Notes: generated from the sequence alone by a model not told the origin. A DNA stretch of 64,000 nt from Acidobacteriaceae bacterium (GCA_903642235.1 CAHJWL010000006.1:1-64000), one strand, 5' to 3'. Counted from the stretch's first letter, positions 27,801-36,705 are shown. Numbers and translations: made by a program.

Positions 27801-28383
27801 CGCGGCTGATGGTGGAACCATTCTGGTAGTGACCGGAGGACGTGTTGTCACCCGCGGAAACGTTGCCGGAAAGAGCGACAAAGTCATAAGGGTTGCGTGT
27901 CAGCGAGGGTAGCTGCGAGACCTGCTGCTGCGTGACGACCTGCGAGACCTCGGGCGAGGCGGTGTTTACCTGAACGGATGTATCCGTGGTGACCTCAACG
28001 ACCTCGGAGGTACTGGAGAGCGGCAGCTTGATGTCAATGTCCACCCGGGTACCTACATTGACGATTACAGTCTGCTTGCTCGAGCCGAACCCCGGAGCCG
28101 ACGCGGTAAGCACATAGCTTCCAGGTTGCAGATTCGGCAAGGTGTAAAGTCCTGCCCCGTCCGAGATGGTATTGCGGTCCACGCTCGTCTCAGTGCTGTG
28201 GAACACGATGCTTGCATTCGGAACTGTCGCGCCGGACCCGTCCTGGACCGTGCCCGAGAGAGTGCCAGTTGCTTGGGAGTACGCAAGAGTTGCCGACAGG
28301 AAGAAAGTAGTCAGCGATGCACCGGGTGCGATGAGTGTGGCAGCAACGGCAAGACGCTGAGCATGGGAGCGAAGACGTTCCAT
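24853..28383 (-). CDS. TonB-dependent receptor with N-terminal carboxypeptidase-like domain (Oar-like)
   Basis: The protein has 1176 residues and a signal peptide. It continues with a carboxypeptidase regulatory-like beta-sandwich (GTLSGTVQDGSGATVPNASI, then LPNLQPGSYVLTASAPGF), then a plug domain (RNPYDFVALSGN, EILLDGVENLS, EYRVITNNFAPEYGRASGG), and a long barrel ending in Phe (FALKINF), as outer-membrane barrels do. This architecture is expanded in Acidobacteriota and is taken to import large substrates or complex glycans, though no substrate can be named. GGAGGA lies close before the ATG. It appears monocistronic. Confidence 0.93.
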   Translation of the reverse strand: MERLRSHAQRLAVAATLIAPGASLTTFFLSATLAYSQATGTLSGTVQDGSGATVPNASIVFHSTETSVDRNTISDGAGLYTLPNLQPGSYVLTASAPGFGSSKQTVIVNVGTRVDIDIKLPLSSTSEVVEVTTDTSVQVNTASPEVSQVVTQQQVSQLPSLTRNPYDFVALSGNVSAGDNTSSGHYQNGSTISRGVGYSLNGSRSTGTEILLDGVENLSIFTDQVAITVPIDDVQEYRVITNNFAPEYGRASGGVVAVATRSGTNSFHGRAWEFNRLSAYTANTVTNAQSGVAKSTYTRNQFGGAVGGPVLKDKLFFFSSAELTRVRSSSNIINAVPSATLLAAAAPNIQSFFNTYGAHPNFNVISSTTNAQAGGGSPLYAGLAADAPVYDNVLYGAAADAGGGLPQNTYNVTGRLDFDLGPKTQAFFRYVDYNELDFSGASYSSPYSQYDVGQSSTGQAYLLSLAHEFTPSLSALTKLSFTRNNLAAQTYSTALATVPTLNIYPGGVDPVTGNTFELPGFYSPSPGNGGLPAGGPQNTIQYNQDLSLTKGRHQFQFGAQVLYIQENYAYGAYAQANEQLGKSKSQGLANLVTGNLYQFQAAVDPKGATPCLLNQYTNTLEQTPACTINLPVSQPSFARSNRFHDWAAYAQDQWKVTPRLTVNYGVRYEYFGVQHGNKPALDANFYYGSGSSLQQQIRNGNVLTVPNSPDKRLWNPQYGDVSPRLGFALDIFGNGRTSLRGGYGISYERNFGNVTFNLIQNPPNYAVIVDRTGATVTNSNSGPLAGTGSVALPPTSLRHVDQNIRTAQTQFHSLAIDQQVAHNVLLEVSYNATRGIHLYDVKNYNIPGSGNLYLGDPLVDPVSGNTGLTSLNPHFSNDNNRGSNGDSYYNAVNVQLNAQDVRHSGLSLVANYTLGHALDDLSTTFTDDIAENFGLGYTDPFNPAFDHGSSDFDVRHRFIVAPIYQTPWYTHRKGGYLAQALFGWQATGIYSLRSGTPFTLYDSTFNNSGYSLPRYNPSTPVRHRTYKSIPSGSANNGNLYTLTAPTDLPVNNPYINSTLGVSDFGPYPATMDRRNSFRGPGAYNLDASVSKTIPVHEQINVELRAEGFDITNHHNLYILGQALDAGNFQATTTTTALGSTVNNPATNPQIQARKGGIQGGPNDERRFGQFALKINF

Positions 28384-28568
28384 GGTTCCTCCAGGATTTC
28401 TACGGTGCCCTTACCCTTGCAATTCTCGGGCCATCCCTGACGTCATTAACACTCCTCATTTCTTCACATTTGACTAGAGCTCTCACGAAAGATACAGGAA
28501 ATGGAAGAGAGTATGACTTTCGGTAAGCATCGTCCGTAGGACTCCGCTGGCGAACTCTCCTCTTCCCA

Positions 28569-28586
28569 ATCTCCTACGGAGATGAC
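28569..28586 (-). repeat. Hairpin resembling the family A repeat, opposite orientation
   Basis: On the minus strand the sequence is GTCATCTCCGTAGGAGAT, with ATCTCC and GGAGAT pairing around GTA. It keeps the GTCAT lead and GTAGG centre of family A but its 3' part differs. It lies in the 271-bp gap upstream of the TonB receptor. Confidence 0.5.
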
Positions 28587-28654
28587 GCACCGACCCAGAG
28601 GCACCTGAGACGGGCGGGCAGTCTGCTGAGACCTCTCCCGCCTGCCCCTCGACT

Positions 28655-29323
28655 CTAGTGCACAACCTGCCCATCCGCCGCAGTCGCCGGTGCGCTTCCG
28701 CCTGCCCGTCCGGATCCCGGCGCGTTCGTCAGCTGCCAGCCATTGCTCGTGTTCGTCAGCGTGGCCTGCGCCGTCTGCTGCCCGTCCAGGTCCGCCTTCA
28801 CCTGCGGAAAGGCTGTCTGCGTCTCGGCCGCCTTCGCCCAGTCCGGAGCGCCGTCAATGGCATACAGATACACCACGTTGCTCGTTGCGCCTACATCGCT
28901 GGTCGTCGGGCTCGCGCTTGTAATCGACGCCGCCTTCCGATGCCCGTAGCAGAAGTTTCCATAGCCCGGCTGACTCTGATCCGCCGTCCATGCCGACCGT
29001 CCCTTGTCCGACAGGTCGTAGTTGTTCGCCTTCTCGTTCAGCACCAGCAGCTTCTTCTTCTCCACCGCCGTCCGCGTCAGCAGCCCCTGGTCGACCAGCG
29101 CGTCATAGTCGCTCGTTTTGCTCTTGTCACTCTGGTCCGCCTGCACCGGCAGCTGCTTTGACGAGCTCCACAGACACACCGGCCGCGAGCTGTAGTACGT
29201 GTCGATCGCACTCTTAAAGTTGCTCGTATTGTCCGTCTTCTTGTTGCAGCCAACGCCGGCCAGACACACCAGACCCGCCATCGCCGCACCTTTCACTACT
29301 GCCAGTCTCGGAAACGTAGTCAT
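28655..29323 (-). CDS. Hypothetical lipoprotein
   Basis: The protein has 222 residues. The ATG at 29323 follows GAGGAG and opens a signal peptide ending in a lipobox (LAGVGC). The mature part begins NKKTDNTSNFKSAIDTYY, contains TAVEKKKLLVLNEK and YGNFCYGHRKAASI, and ends in a Gly/Ala-rich tail. I do not recognise a catalytic motif. The LTRTAVEKKKLLVLNEK and YDLSDKGRSAW segments resemble hypothetical envelope proteins of related bacteria, but that is recollection rather than a search. It lies 58 nt downstream of the GT9 gene in the same direction. Confidence 0.7.
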   Translation of the reverse strand: MTTFPRLAVVKGAAMAGLVCLAGVGCNKKTDNTSNFKSAIDTYYSSRPVCLWSSSKQLPVQADQSDKSKTSDYDALVDQGLLTRTAVEKKKLLVLNEKANNYDLSDKGRSAWTADQSQPGYGNFCYGHRKAASITSASPTTSDVGATSNVVYLYAIDGAPDWAKAAETQTAFPQVKADLDGQQTAQATLTNTSNGWQLTNAPGSGRAGGSAPATAADGQVVH

Positions 29324-29381
29324 ACAGGAAATCTCCTCGATCCCTTCGGATGCAGGCAAATCCGCATGCGGCTAGGTCCCG

Positions 29382-30518
29382 TCACTGCAAAGTCACCCTC
29401 AATCCGTCTGCCGTTCGGGCCAGCACCTCCTGCACCTGTTCCAGCACTTCTTCGACCGTAATCGATAGAATGCACTTCTTCCGCTCGGCCACGCACGTCT
29501 GCAGCCGGCACCCCGCGCAGTGCACCATGTGGTAGAGCACCCGATGCTGCTTGCCATACGGAAACCAGATCCCCGGCAGGTTGCGCGAGCCATACACCGC
29601 CACCACCGGCGTCCCCACTGCCGCCGCCAGATGCGTCGGCCCGGAGTCATGCCCCAGGAACACCCGCGCCCGCGCAAACACCGCCGCACTCTCCCGCGGC
29701 GAGAGCCTCCCGCACAGGTTCAGCACCGGTCCCTTGCCTTCCGCACGCCATCCCGCCACCGCCGCCTCGCTCGCCTCCGCCTCCACCGCCGCCCCGCACA
29801 CCACCAGTGCATGCTCGGGGTAGAGCACCGCCAGCCGCCCGAGCAGAGCGCTCCAGTTCGGCGTCTCCCATTCATTCGACTGATTCTTCGTCCCAAAACT
29901 CACCGCAATCAGCGGTCGCTCGCCCGCCGGCTCCAGCACCTCCGCCGCCTTCGCCCGCTCACCGTCCGTCAGGTGCAGACTCCAGCTCTCCGGATCGTCC
30001 AGCCGCGCCTCCCCCAGCTCCGCCAGGTTCCGCGTCAGCCGCGACGCCTCATGCTCATACTCCATCAGGCTCCCGCTCTCGCCCGGCCCCGTCACCAGCC
30101 GTGCCCGCTGCATGTCCTCCGTCAGCGGAACGCCGATCAGCCGCCGCATCCCGCACAGCCGGAAAAACCGCTCATTCCGCTTCGCCGACGCCACCGTCCC
30201 TGACCCGCTCAGATACACCAGCACATCCGGCCGCCAGCGCAGCATCTGCCACCACAGCCGCACCAGCTCGCCCACATTGCGCGTCGCATACGTGTAGCGG
30301 AAGTACCCCGAGATCAGCCCCGTATTCTCAAGAATCGCCGCCGAAGCAGGCGCCTTCGCATTCGGCGGAAAGCTCGTCAGCATCCGCCGCTCCGCATCGG
30401 GAAACGCCCGCGCTACCAAGTGCAGCGCCGGCAGCGCCACAACCGTATCTCCCAGGCTTCCAAGACGATAGACCAGAACTCGCTTCGGGGACTTAGGCAC
30501 AGAAGATAACGTGGGCAT
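29382..30518 (-). CDS. Glycosyltransferase family 9 (heptosyltransferase-like)
   Basis: The protein has 378 residues from the ATG at 30518; a GTG two codons earlier is possible. The N-terminal domain opens RVLVYRLGSLGDTVVALPAL, and the C-terminal domain has FLGHDSGPTHLAAAVGTPVVAVYG, the GT9 nucleotide-sugar site. GT9 enzymes usually add ADP-heptose to the lipopolysaccharide core. An unusual Cys-rich patch, CAGCRLQTCVAERKKC, lies near residues 338-354 and could bind metal or form disulfides. No other core-LPS gene is adjacent. Confidence 0.87.
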   Translation of the reverse strand: MPTLSSVPKSPKRVLVYRLGSLGDTVVALPALHLVARAFPDAERRMLTSFPPNAKAPASAAILENTGLISGYFRYTYATRNVGELVRLWWQMLRWRPDVLVYLSGSGTVASAKRNERFFRLCGMRRLIGVPLTEDMQRARLVTGPGESGSLMEYEHEASRLTRNLAELGEARLDDPESWSLHLTDGERAKAAEVLEPAGERPLIAVSFGTKNQSNEWETPNWSALLGRLAVLYPEHALVVCGAAVEAEASEAAVAGWRAEGKGPVLNLCGRLSPRESAAVFARARVFLGHDSGPTHLAAAVGTPVVAVYGSRNLPGIWFPYGKQHRVLYHMVHCAGCRLQTCVAERKKCILSITVEEVLEQVQEVLARTADGLRVTLQ

Positions 30519-30955
30519 ACCCACAGTCTGCTTGCTCCGCGCCCAATCGGCAACCTCTCTCCCTCAGGCAGGCCCAGAAGTTCGCGCGCTCCAGCCTCCA
30601 CGCGCACGCTCCCGGAAGCAGCCAATCAAGACCGGCAGAACCCGGCTCACCCAAAACCGCGCGAATCACCGCCGCCACAAAAATCAAGAACATCATCACT
30701 TCCGAGAACGGCGTCTAGCAGGACTAACCCCCTCGCAAGCCGCCGGCCCTAATATGTGGCGCGTAAAGCCGGGTATGGAGCATCGGCCGCTACATGTACC
30801 GTGCGCCTGCGCGTTGATCCTGAGTCAGAGCCCCGGGGCTCGCGTACCACTCCCATGTCGACTCAGGATCCTGTGCGCAGCGACCGAGCAGGCGAGGATA
30901 CTCGGGATCGAAAAGCAGGAATCACAGAGGAAGCCACACACGTCAACAGAGGACG
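30519..30955. other. Intergenic stretch with no recognised gene
   Basis: This stretch of about 440 bp lies between the GT9 start and the end of the broken regulator. Short frames here lack ribosome sites and recognisable content. It presumably contains the GT9 promoter, but no clear -35/-10 pair stands out. Confidence 0.4.
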
Positions 30956-33205
30956 CTAATGGAAGTTGTCAGCAATCAAGATCGAGTTTTTGGCCTCGTA
31001 TTGCGTGAACAACAAAGTGCGACCGTCTCGCGACGCTGATAGATTGGCCGCTCCGCTTTCCGTTGCCTGGGTCAACACAAGGACTGGACGTGCGCGGCGC
31101 TTGGCGAAGTCGTAGAAGAGGAGCGTAGGGCCGGGGGCGATAAAAGCATCGACAAAGAACAGTCCTGACTCCGTCACGTCGAAATCTCCCCAATACCCCC
31201 GGTGTGGAGCCTCTGTGAGATGGTGCTCTGCGCCGCCTCCCACAGGAGTACTCCAGATTCCCCCGCCCTCCAGCTTGGAATAGTAGAGTGTTGTCCGATC
31301 GTAGGATTCGAAGGCAGCGAAACCTCCGCCCTTCGTAATTTGTTTCTCTTGAACTCCCGCCGCTTCATGCGACCAGACCTGCCATGCGCCTGTACGGTTT
31401 GAGGCGTAGTAGATCGTTGATCCATCACGCGACCAACTCGGCACAGAGTTCTCATACTTTCCGGCTGTGACTGCTCGTAGGTTCATGCCTTCGGCGTCAA
31501 CGATGTAGATCTGGCTGTGCACATCGTCGTGGTAGTCAAACACGACCCACTTACCATCTGGCGACCAGCGCGGTGTTCCAGCGAAGCCCTTGTGAAAAGA
31601 AGCCAGAACAAAAGGATCCTTTCCTCCGGCGTCGTTTCTCATGATCTTCCCATCGCCGCTCTGGTAAAACGATGTGTTGCCCGTCTGGTGAAAGTTGCGG
31701 CGCCCGGTACCTCCGCGGGGGCGCCAGGATCCTGGTTCGCGACGTCACTCGCAGACCGGAACCAGAGAACTCCACACGCCAGACTGACGACGTCTCACTG
31801 TAGCGCGTGTAATCGTCAAAGGCTAAGCGGCTACCATCCCGGGAGAGTGAGCCGAGCCGTGGGTACAGGAGCATCGGCGTAATCGGCCCACCGTCTTTGG
31901 GCATCTCCCACGCGCGGGACAAGCCGTTGTGATGCGCAGTGAAAAGGATGCGCGCGCCGTCCGAAGACCACATCACAGTGCCGAAGCTCTCACCATCGAA
32001 CGTAAGTTGACGAAGGCCTGCGCCAGTCAAGTCAACGGAGAAAAGATTGCCGGAATCTACGGTTGAGCTGCGAAGGAAGGCAACTGTTTTGCCGTCGGCG
32101 AGATCGCTGGTGACGAGTCTCCGACGTCGGTCGCTGCCGGTGCATCCAGACATCGCCTCTGCCCCGTGGTGAGTGAGAACAATGCGATTCCCATCGACGC
32201 ATTGGGCCGGCATCTGTCAATCAGAATCAGCGATTGGCCGTCCGGTGTCCATTGAGGAAATCCGGCGATCCCGTACGGGCACGGGACGTCGCTCACCTTT
32301 CGCTCCGGACCGCCCAATGCAGGGACAATGGAGACAGAACCGCCCTGACCGTCGCAGCGGCCAAAAGCGATTCGGTTTGCATCCTCGGACCAGGCAGCGC
32401 AACAGATCTCACCCCCGCGACTATGCGTGACTTGAAGCGGTTCCCCGCCGCTAACAAGCTGGACGTAAATATCTGCCGTAGCAGGTGTGCTGCCGTTCCA
32501 GAGAAACGCCACCTGCCTGCCATCGGGCGAGAGAGCAGGAAAGCGGGGAGCCCCGGAAAGCTCGTTGAGCGGGGCGACGCGCATGGTCCTCGAGACTGAG
32601 CCCTCCGGCGGCACCTCGCGTTCGAGAAAGTGTCGTCCGGTCGCCGTATCAAAGACCCATACACCGACACAGCAGAGAACCAGAAACGCAAGGCTGATTG
32701 CGCTCCCGCTGATCCCTCCCCATCTCGGTCGAACCACGACGAGGGTCGAGGCAGGTGACGGGTTGGCGCTCGATGCGCTCTGATCCTGGCCACTGATGGC
32801 TGAAAGAGGATTTGCAGGGGCACAGGGCGCTTCATGCGCCACATGCGCTGTCGTGGCCTGGTCCCGCACAACGTCTGCTAAAAAGCGATAGCCCTGCTTC
32901 GGCAGCGTGCCGATAAATTTCGGATTCGACGCACTATCGTTCAGGACCGAACGAATCTGTCGCACGCAGAAATTAATGCTCTGCTCTGTTTCGACATGCA
33001 CCGCGCTGCCCCAGATGTGTTCGGCCATCTCCTCGCGGGTGACGATGCCCGGGGCCCTCTCCAGAAGAATCTGCAGGACGCGAAACGGTTGCGGTTGCAG
33101 TTTCAGCACGACGCCCGCGCGGCACAGCAGGCCACGTGTGGAGTCGAATTCGAACTCTCCAAATCGCACGATCGTCGGGGTGCCAGGATCTGCCACGGCA
33201 GCCAT
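30956..33205 (-). pseudogene. Winged-helix regulator with PD40 propeller, split by two frameshifts
   Basis: An intact gene would encode about 749 residues. The N-terminal 100 residues are an OmpR/CadC-type winged helix (FGEFEFDSTRGLLCRAG, then TREEMAEHIWG, then KFIGTLPKQGYRF); a membrane segment (AISLAFLVLCCVGVWVF) follows; then a WD40-like PD40/TolB propeller with SPDGRQVAFLW, SPDGQHIV and SPDGKWVVFDYHDD. The frame breaks near 32100, where one base seems missing before ADGKTVAFLRS, and near 31665, where one extra T in a TTTT run splits QHIV from the YQSGDGKIMRNDA continuation. The two shifts compensate. Either a recent pseudogene or sequence errors. It is divergent from a secreted protein gene it may once have controlled. 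Confidence 0.82.
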
Positions 33206-33308
33206 CTTACCCAAGGATGAAACGAAGGTCGGCGACAGATGGCGAGGCCCGTGACAGAAGGGGGCTTGTAACCCGTTGAGAGAAAGCTATCTGCTTAGTT
33301 TTCAGCCC

Positions 33309-33345
33309 CTCATCCCACATGAGTGGACTCTCATCGAAAGCTCAT
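33309..33345 (+). promoter_or_regulatory. Phased CTCAT direct repeats, candidate winged-helix operator
   Basis: CTCAT occurs at 33309, 33330 and 33341, spaced 21 and 11 bp, i.e. on one helix face, and an imperfect dyad CCACATGAGTGG lies at 33315-33326. The sites are in the 210-bp gap between the OmpR/CadC-type regulator and the divergent secreted protein. OmpR-family proteins bind such phased direct repeats, so this is a plausible operator. Confidence 0.4.
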
Positions 33346-33415
33346 GATGAATCTCTGACGTCCATTGCTAGCTTCAGCTCACCGGTGACAGCCGGTAAAC
33401 CGAAAGGAGCAGCTC

Positions 33416-34057
33416 ATGAACCTCAAGCCACGATGTCTCACAGGTACTTCCCTCCTATTAACCCTCGCCGCCTTGTCCGGCAGTGCGGCCTCGGCGCAGT
33501 GTGGTGGACCCGCAAAGATCGCCTTCTCTTCGCTGGGCCTCAGACCCGGAGCACACATCGCCCTTACTGGCTGGTCCGAAAAGGGTGACGACCGATGGGG
33601 CGACGAGCGCGACGAAAACGGCCAGGAACCGATCGTTGGTCTCTGGCACGTCGACATGGAAGACCCTTCCAAGGGCTACATCGACAAGGGCTACATGGCA
33701 TGGCACAGTGACCACACAGAGTTCTTCAACTCCACAAGAGCACCAGGGACCGGGGCCGTCTGTCAGGGCGTCTGGGAGAAGGTCGGCCGGTCCACCTACC
33801 AGCTGAACCACTATGCGCTTGCCTACAACGGCACAGTTGCCGCGAACAAGGAGGGTTCTGTTGCGCCGGATGAAACCGCTCCTTCTCAAATCGTCCACAT
33901 CCGGGAGATCGTAACCGTTGGCCCCGCCCGCAAACACTTTCACGGACAGTTCCTGGTCGAGGTGTATTCGTATGTTGGGCACACTCTTCTTGTCTCGTTT
34001 TCCGGCCCGGTCACGGCGGATCGGATCACGATCGACACCCCAATCTCCTCGCAGTAG
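33416..34057 (+). CDS. Hypothetical secreted protein
   Basis: The protein has 213 residues. AAAGGAG sits 6 nt before the ATG. A signal peptide (LLLTLAALSGSAASA) is followed by QCGGPAKIAFSSLGLRPGAH. The mature protein has an acidic central part with IVGLWHVDMEDP and ends in beta-rich sequence (HFHGQFLVEVYSYVGH). The IVGLWHV start of a compact beta domain is lipocalin-like, which is only a suggestion. It is divergent from the broken winged-helix regulator, with candidate operator repeats between them, and is followed by a strong hairpin terminator. Confidence 0.75.
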   Translation: MNLKPRCLTGTSLLLTLAALSGSAASAQCGGPAKIAFSSLGLRPGAHIALTGWSEKGDDRWGDERDENGQEPIVGLWHVDMEDPSKGYIDKGYMAWHSDHTEFFNSTRAPGTGAVCQGVWEKVGRSTYQLNHYALAYNGTVAANKEGSVAPDETAPSQIVHIREIVTVGPARKHFHGQFLVEVYSYVGHTLLVSFSGPVTADRITIDTPISSQ

Positions 34058-34083
34058 CTAACCGCATCTCCCAAAAGCAAGTC

Positions 34084-34111
34084 GCGGGAACGAGCTCAAT
34101 CTCGTTCCCGC
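34084..34111 (+). terminator. Perfect 11-bp hairpin terminator
   Basis: GCGGGAACGAG and CTCGTTCCCGC pair perfectly around CTCAAT, 27 bp after the stop of the secreted protein gene. There is no T-run behind it. Confidence 0.65.
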
Positions 34112-34460
34112 TAGTCACAGTCAGCACCCCGCCGCCACTCTGATCCCTTCATCCCGGCATAGCAGCGTAGCGAGATCTGCAGATTTCTACGCAACGTCAT
34201 CTTCAGCCGTCTTTGCCGTCGACTCCCCAGGGGAGACCAACACACCTTCCGCTGACCGCCTGCATCGAATCGGGGAAGAGGTATGCCATCTTCATGTCAA
34301 GCCACCAACAGACGTCGGCCTGTATCGTCGGTCCTCCACCACCGGCTTCGACGTTCTTCGCGCCAGCGAAGGCCGTCACCCTCTGTCGCCTCTCCGCGAT
34401 GAACTCCGGCCAGCTTCGGGCCGGCGCGCGCTGCCTTCCGTTCCAGCGTCGGAGTGCTCG
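34112..34460. other. Intergenic stretch upstream of methyltransferase
   Basis: Frames here are open on both strands because of base composition, but none has recognisable content or a ribosome site. It may contain the leader and promoter of the methyltransferase gene, or a degraded gene I cannot name. Confidence 0.35.
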
Positions 34461-35093
34461 ATGGCAGAGATAATCGATCGTCTGCCTGAGCTTCCACCCG
34501 GCGCCTTCCGCAAGCAGGACGCGGGCGACGACTCTGACTTCTACGCGCCCGCCCGGCTGGTCACCCACATCGACGAGGCGGCAACACGCGCGCTCACTGC
34601 CTTCTACCGCGCCACCCTCCCGGCCGGTGGTGTCCTGCTCGATCTCATGTCGAGCTGGGTCAGCCATCTGCCGCCGGAGGTCGCCTTCTCCGAAGTCATC
34701 GGCCACGGCATGAACGCCGAAGAGCTCAAAGCCAATCCACGGTTGAGCCGCAGCTTCGTCCAAAACCTGAACAGCACCCCCATCCTGCCGCTTGAAGCGG
34801 CCACCTGCGACGCGGCCCTGTGCTGTGTCGGCGTCCAGTACCTGCAGCATCCCGTGGAGGTCTTCGCTGAGGTCCTGCGCGTCCTGCGGCCAGGCGCGCC
34901 TTGCATCGTCAGCTTCTCCAACCGCTGCTTTCCCACCAAGGCGGTGGCAGTCTGGCGGTCGCTCGACAGCAACGGACAGGCTGCTCTGGTCAGCCTCTAT
35001 CTCGAACGCGCCGGCTTCCTCGACATCAGGACACAGGTGCTGCAGGACGGCTCCAAAAGCGATCCGCTGATCGCAGTCACAGGCCGTCGATGA
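34461..35093 (+). CDS. SAM-dependent methyltransferase-like protein
   Basis: The protein has 210 residues. The order of elements matches a class I methyltransferase: GGVLLDLMSSWVSHLP as motif I (the Gly-rich loop is poor; compare E/DxGxGxG), VIGHGMNAEEL as the acidic second strand, then CDAALCCVGVQYLQHPVEVF and EVLRVLRPGAPCIVSFSNRCF, typical of the Methyltransf_11 C-terminal part. It would methylate an unknown small molecule. The start has no strong ribosome site. The degenerate motif I leaves catalytic activity open. Confidence 0.7.
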   Translation: MAEIIDRLPELPPGAFRKQDAGDDSDFYAPARLVTHIDEAATRALTAFYRATLPAGGVLLDLMSSWVSHLPPEVAFSEVIGHGMNAEELKANPRLSRSFVQNLNSTPILPLEAATCDAALCCVGVQYLQHPVEVFAEVLRVLRPGAPCIVSFSNRCFPTKAVAVWRSLDSNGQAALVSLYLERAGFLDIRTQVLQDGSKSDPLIAVTGRR

Positions 35094-35252
35094 AGCGGTA
35101 ACCGCCGCAGCACCGTGCGCCTGCCTCGCCTGCCTCGCAAGGGGAGCAGCGGCACATCCGCAACTCGTCCTGGGAGCGAGACAAACACCATCCCCGGACA
35201 AAGCCTTCCAATCCGATCTTCCCTTTTCCGTCCTAACTGCGAAAATGGACCG

Positions 35253-36560
35253 ATGTCCGCGTCGACCGCCCCCATCAACACCCCGCGCCAGATCCTCTTT
35301 GCCTCGCTCGTCGGCACCACCATCGAGTTCTTTGACTTCTACATCTACGCCACCGCCGCCGTGCTCGTCTTCCCCCGGCTCTTCTTCCCGGCCGCCGACC
35401 CCGCCTCGGCCACCCTCGCCTCGCTCGCCACCTTCGGTATTGCCTTCCTCGCGCGCCCCATCGGCTCTGCCCTCTTCGGCCACTTCGGCGATCGCGTCGG
35501 CCGCAAAACCACCCTCGTCCTCGCCCTCTCCTTCATGGGCGCCTCCACCGTCGCCATCGGCCTCCTGCCCACCTATAGCTCGATCGGCATCGCCGCCCCG
35601 CTCCTGCTCGCGCTCTGCCGCTTCGGCCAGGGTCTCGGCCTCGGCGGCGAGTGGGGCGGCGCCGTCCTCCTCGCCACAGAGAACGCCCCGCCCGGAAAGC
35701 GCGCCTGGTACGGCATGTTCCCGCAGCTTGGCGCACCCATTGGCTTCTTCTTCTCAGGGGCCGTCTTCCTCGTGCTGTCGCGCCTGCTCACCAACCAGCA
35801 GTTCTTCGCCTTCGGCTGGCGCCTTCCCTTCCTTGCCAGCGCGTTCCTCGTCTTCCTCGGCCTCTACGTCCGCCTCACCATCACCGAAACCCCCGCCTTC
35901 GCCCGCGCCCTCGCCCGCGGCGAGCAGGTCCGCTTCCCCATGCTCACCGTTCTGCGCGATCACAGCGGGCCCCTCGTCGCCGGCATTCTTCTCTGCCTCG
36001 CCACCTTCACCCTCTTCTATCTCATGATCGTCTTCACCCTCTCCTGGGGCACCACCGCCCTCGGCTTCACGCGCGATCACTTCCTCCGCCTGCAGCTGCT
36101 CTGCGTTCCCTTCTTCGCCCTCACCATCCCCCTCTCCGCCCTGCTTGCTCAAGGCGGCGGTGGCCGACGCGTCATGCTCTGGGTCACCGCCGGCATCTTC
36201 CTCTTCGGCTTCGCGCTCGCACCTCTATTCACCCGCGGAACCGCCGGCGCCCTCGCCACCATGGCCCTCGGCCTCTCCCTCATGGGCCTCACCTACGGCC
36301 CCGTCGGCACCGTCCTCGCCGAACTCTTCCCCACCCCCGTCCGCTACACCGGCTCCTCCCTCGCCTTCTCGCTCGCCGGCATTCTCGGAGCCTCGCTCGC
36401 CCCCTACATCGCCACCTGGCTCGCAAAAACCTACGGCCTCAGGTTTGTCGGCTTCTATCTCGCCGCCACCTCCGTCCTCACCTTCGCCGGCCTCCTCATC
36501 GCTCGCCCCACCCCGGACAACCCCACCCTCACCGCTGCCGACCCAGACCCCATCCTCTAA
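35253..36560 (+). CDS. MFS transporter, metabolite:H+ symporter (MHS) family
   Basis: The protein has 435 residues and twelve probable membrane helices. The N-terminus reads LVGTTIEFFDFYIYATAAVL, the MHS hallmark (GTxxExFDFxxY), followed by the MFS motif FGDRVGRKTTLVLAL between helices 2 and 3 and GEWGGAVLLATE in helix 5. Members carry dicarboxylates, proline/betaine, shikimate or aromatic acids with protons; the substrate here cannot be told. The frame is open upstream to 35115, but the ATG at 35253 matches family length. Confidence 0.87.
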   Translation: MSASTAPINTPRQILFASLVGTTIEFFDFYIYATAAVLVFPRLFFPAADPASATLASLATFGIAFLARPIGSALFGHFGDRVGRKTTLVLALSFMGASTVAIGLLPTYSSIGIAAPLLLALCRFGQGLGLGGEWGGAVLLATENAPPGKRAWYGMFPQLGAPIGFFFSGAVFLVLSRLLTNQQFFAFGWRLPFLASAFLVFLGLYVRLTITETPAFARALARGEQVRFPMLTVLRDHSGPLVAGILLCLATFTLFYLMIVFTLSWGTTALGFTRDHFLRLQLLCVPFFALTIPLSALLAQGGGGRRVMLWVTAGIFLFGFALAPLFTRGTAGALATMALGLSLMGLTYGPVGTVLAELFPTPVRYTGSSLAFSLAGILGASLAPYIATWLAKTYGLRFVGFYLAATSVLTFAGLLIARPTPDNPTLTAADPDPIL

Positions 36561-36603
36561 GGGACCATCTCCGGTCCTCCCGACCACGCACTGCCCAATC
36601 CCA

Positions 36604-36675
36604 TGCAGTCCCTGCTATGCCTGTCACCCCCGCCACCCATCCAGTCCCTGCTATCGCTGTTACCTCCGCCACCCC
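36604..36675. repeat. 36-bp imperfect tandem repeat, two units
   Basis: Two units begin CAGTCCCTGCTAT, at about 36604 and 36640, followed by shorter CAGCCCC repeats. It is intergenic, in the 330-bp spacer before the PEP-CTERM gene, just ahead of a family A hairpin copy. Confidence 0.75.
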
Positions 36676-36705
36676 TGCAGCCCCTTTAGCCCCCGCAGCC
36701 CCTTT

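Noticed and set aside
34203..35483. Minus-strand frame of 426 codons
   Set aside because: It overlaps the methyltransferase and the start of the MHS transporter on the other strand and has Glu/Gly-rich content without motifs.
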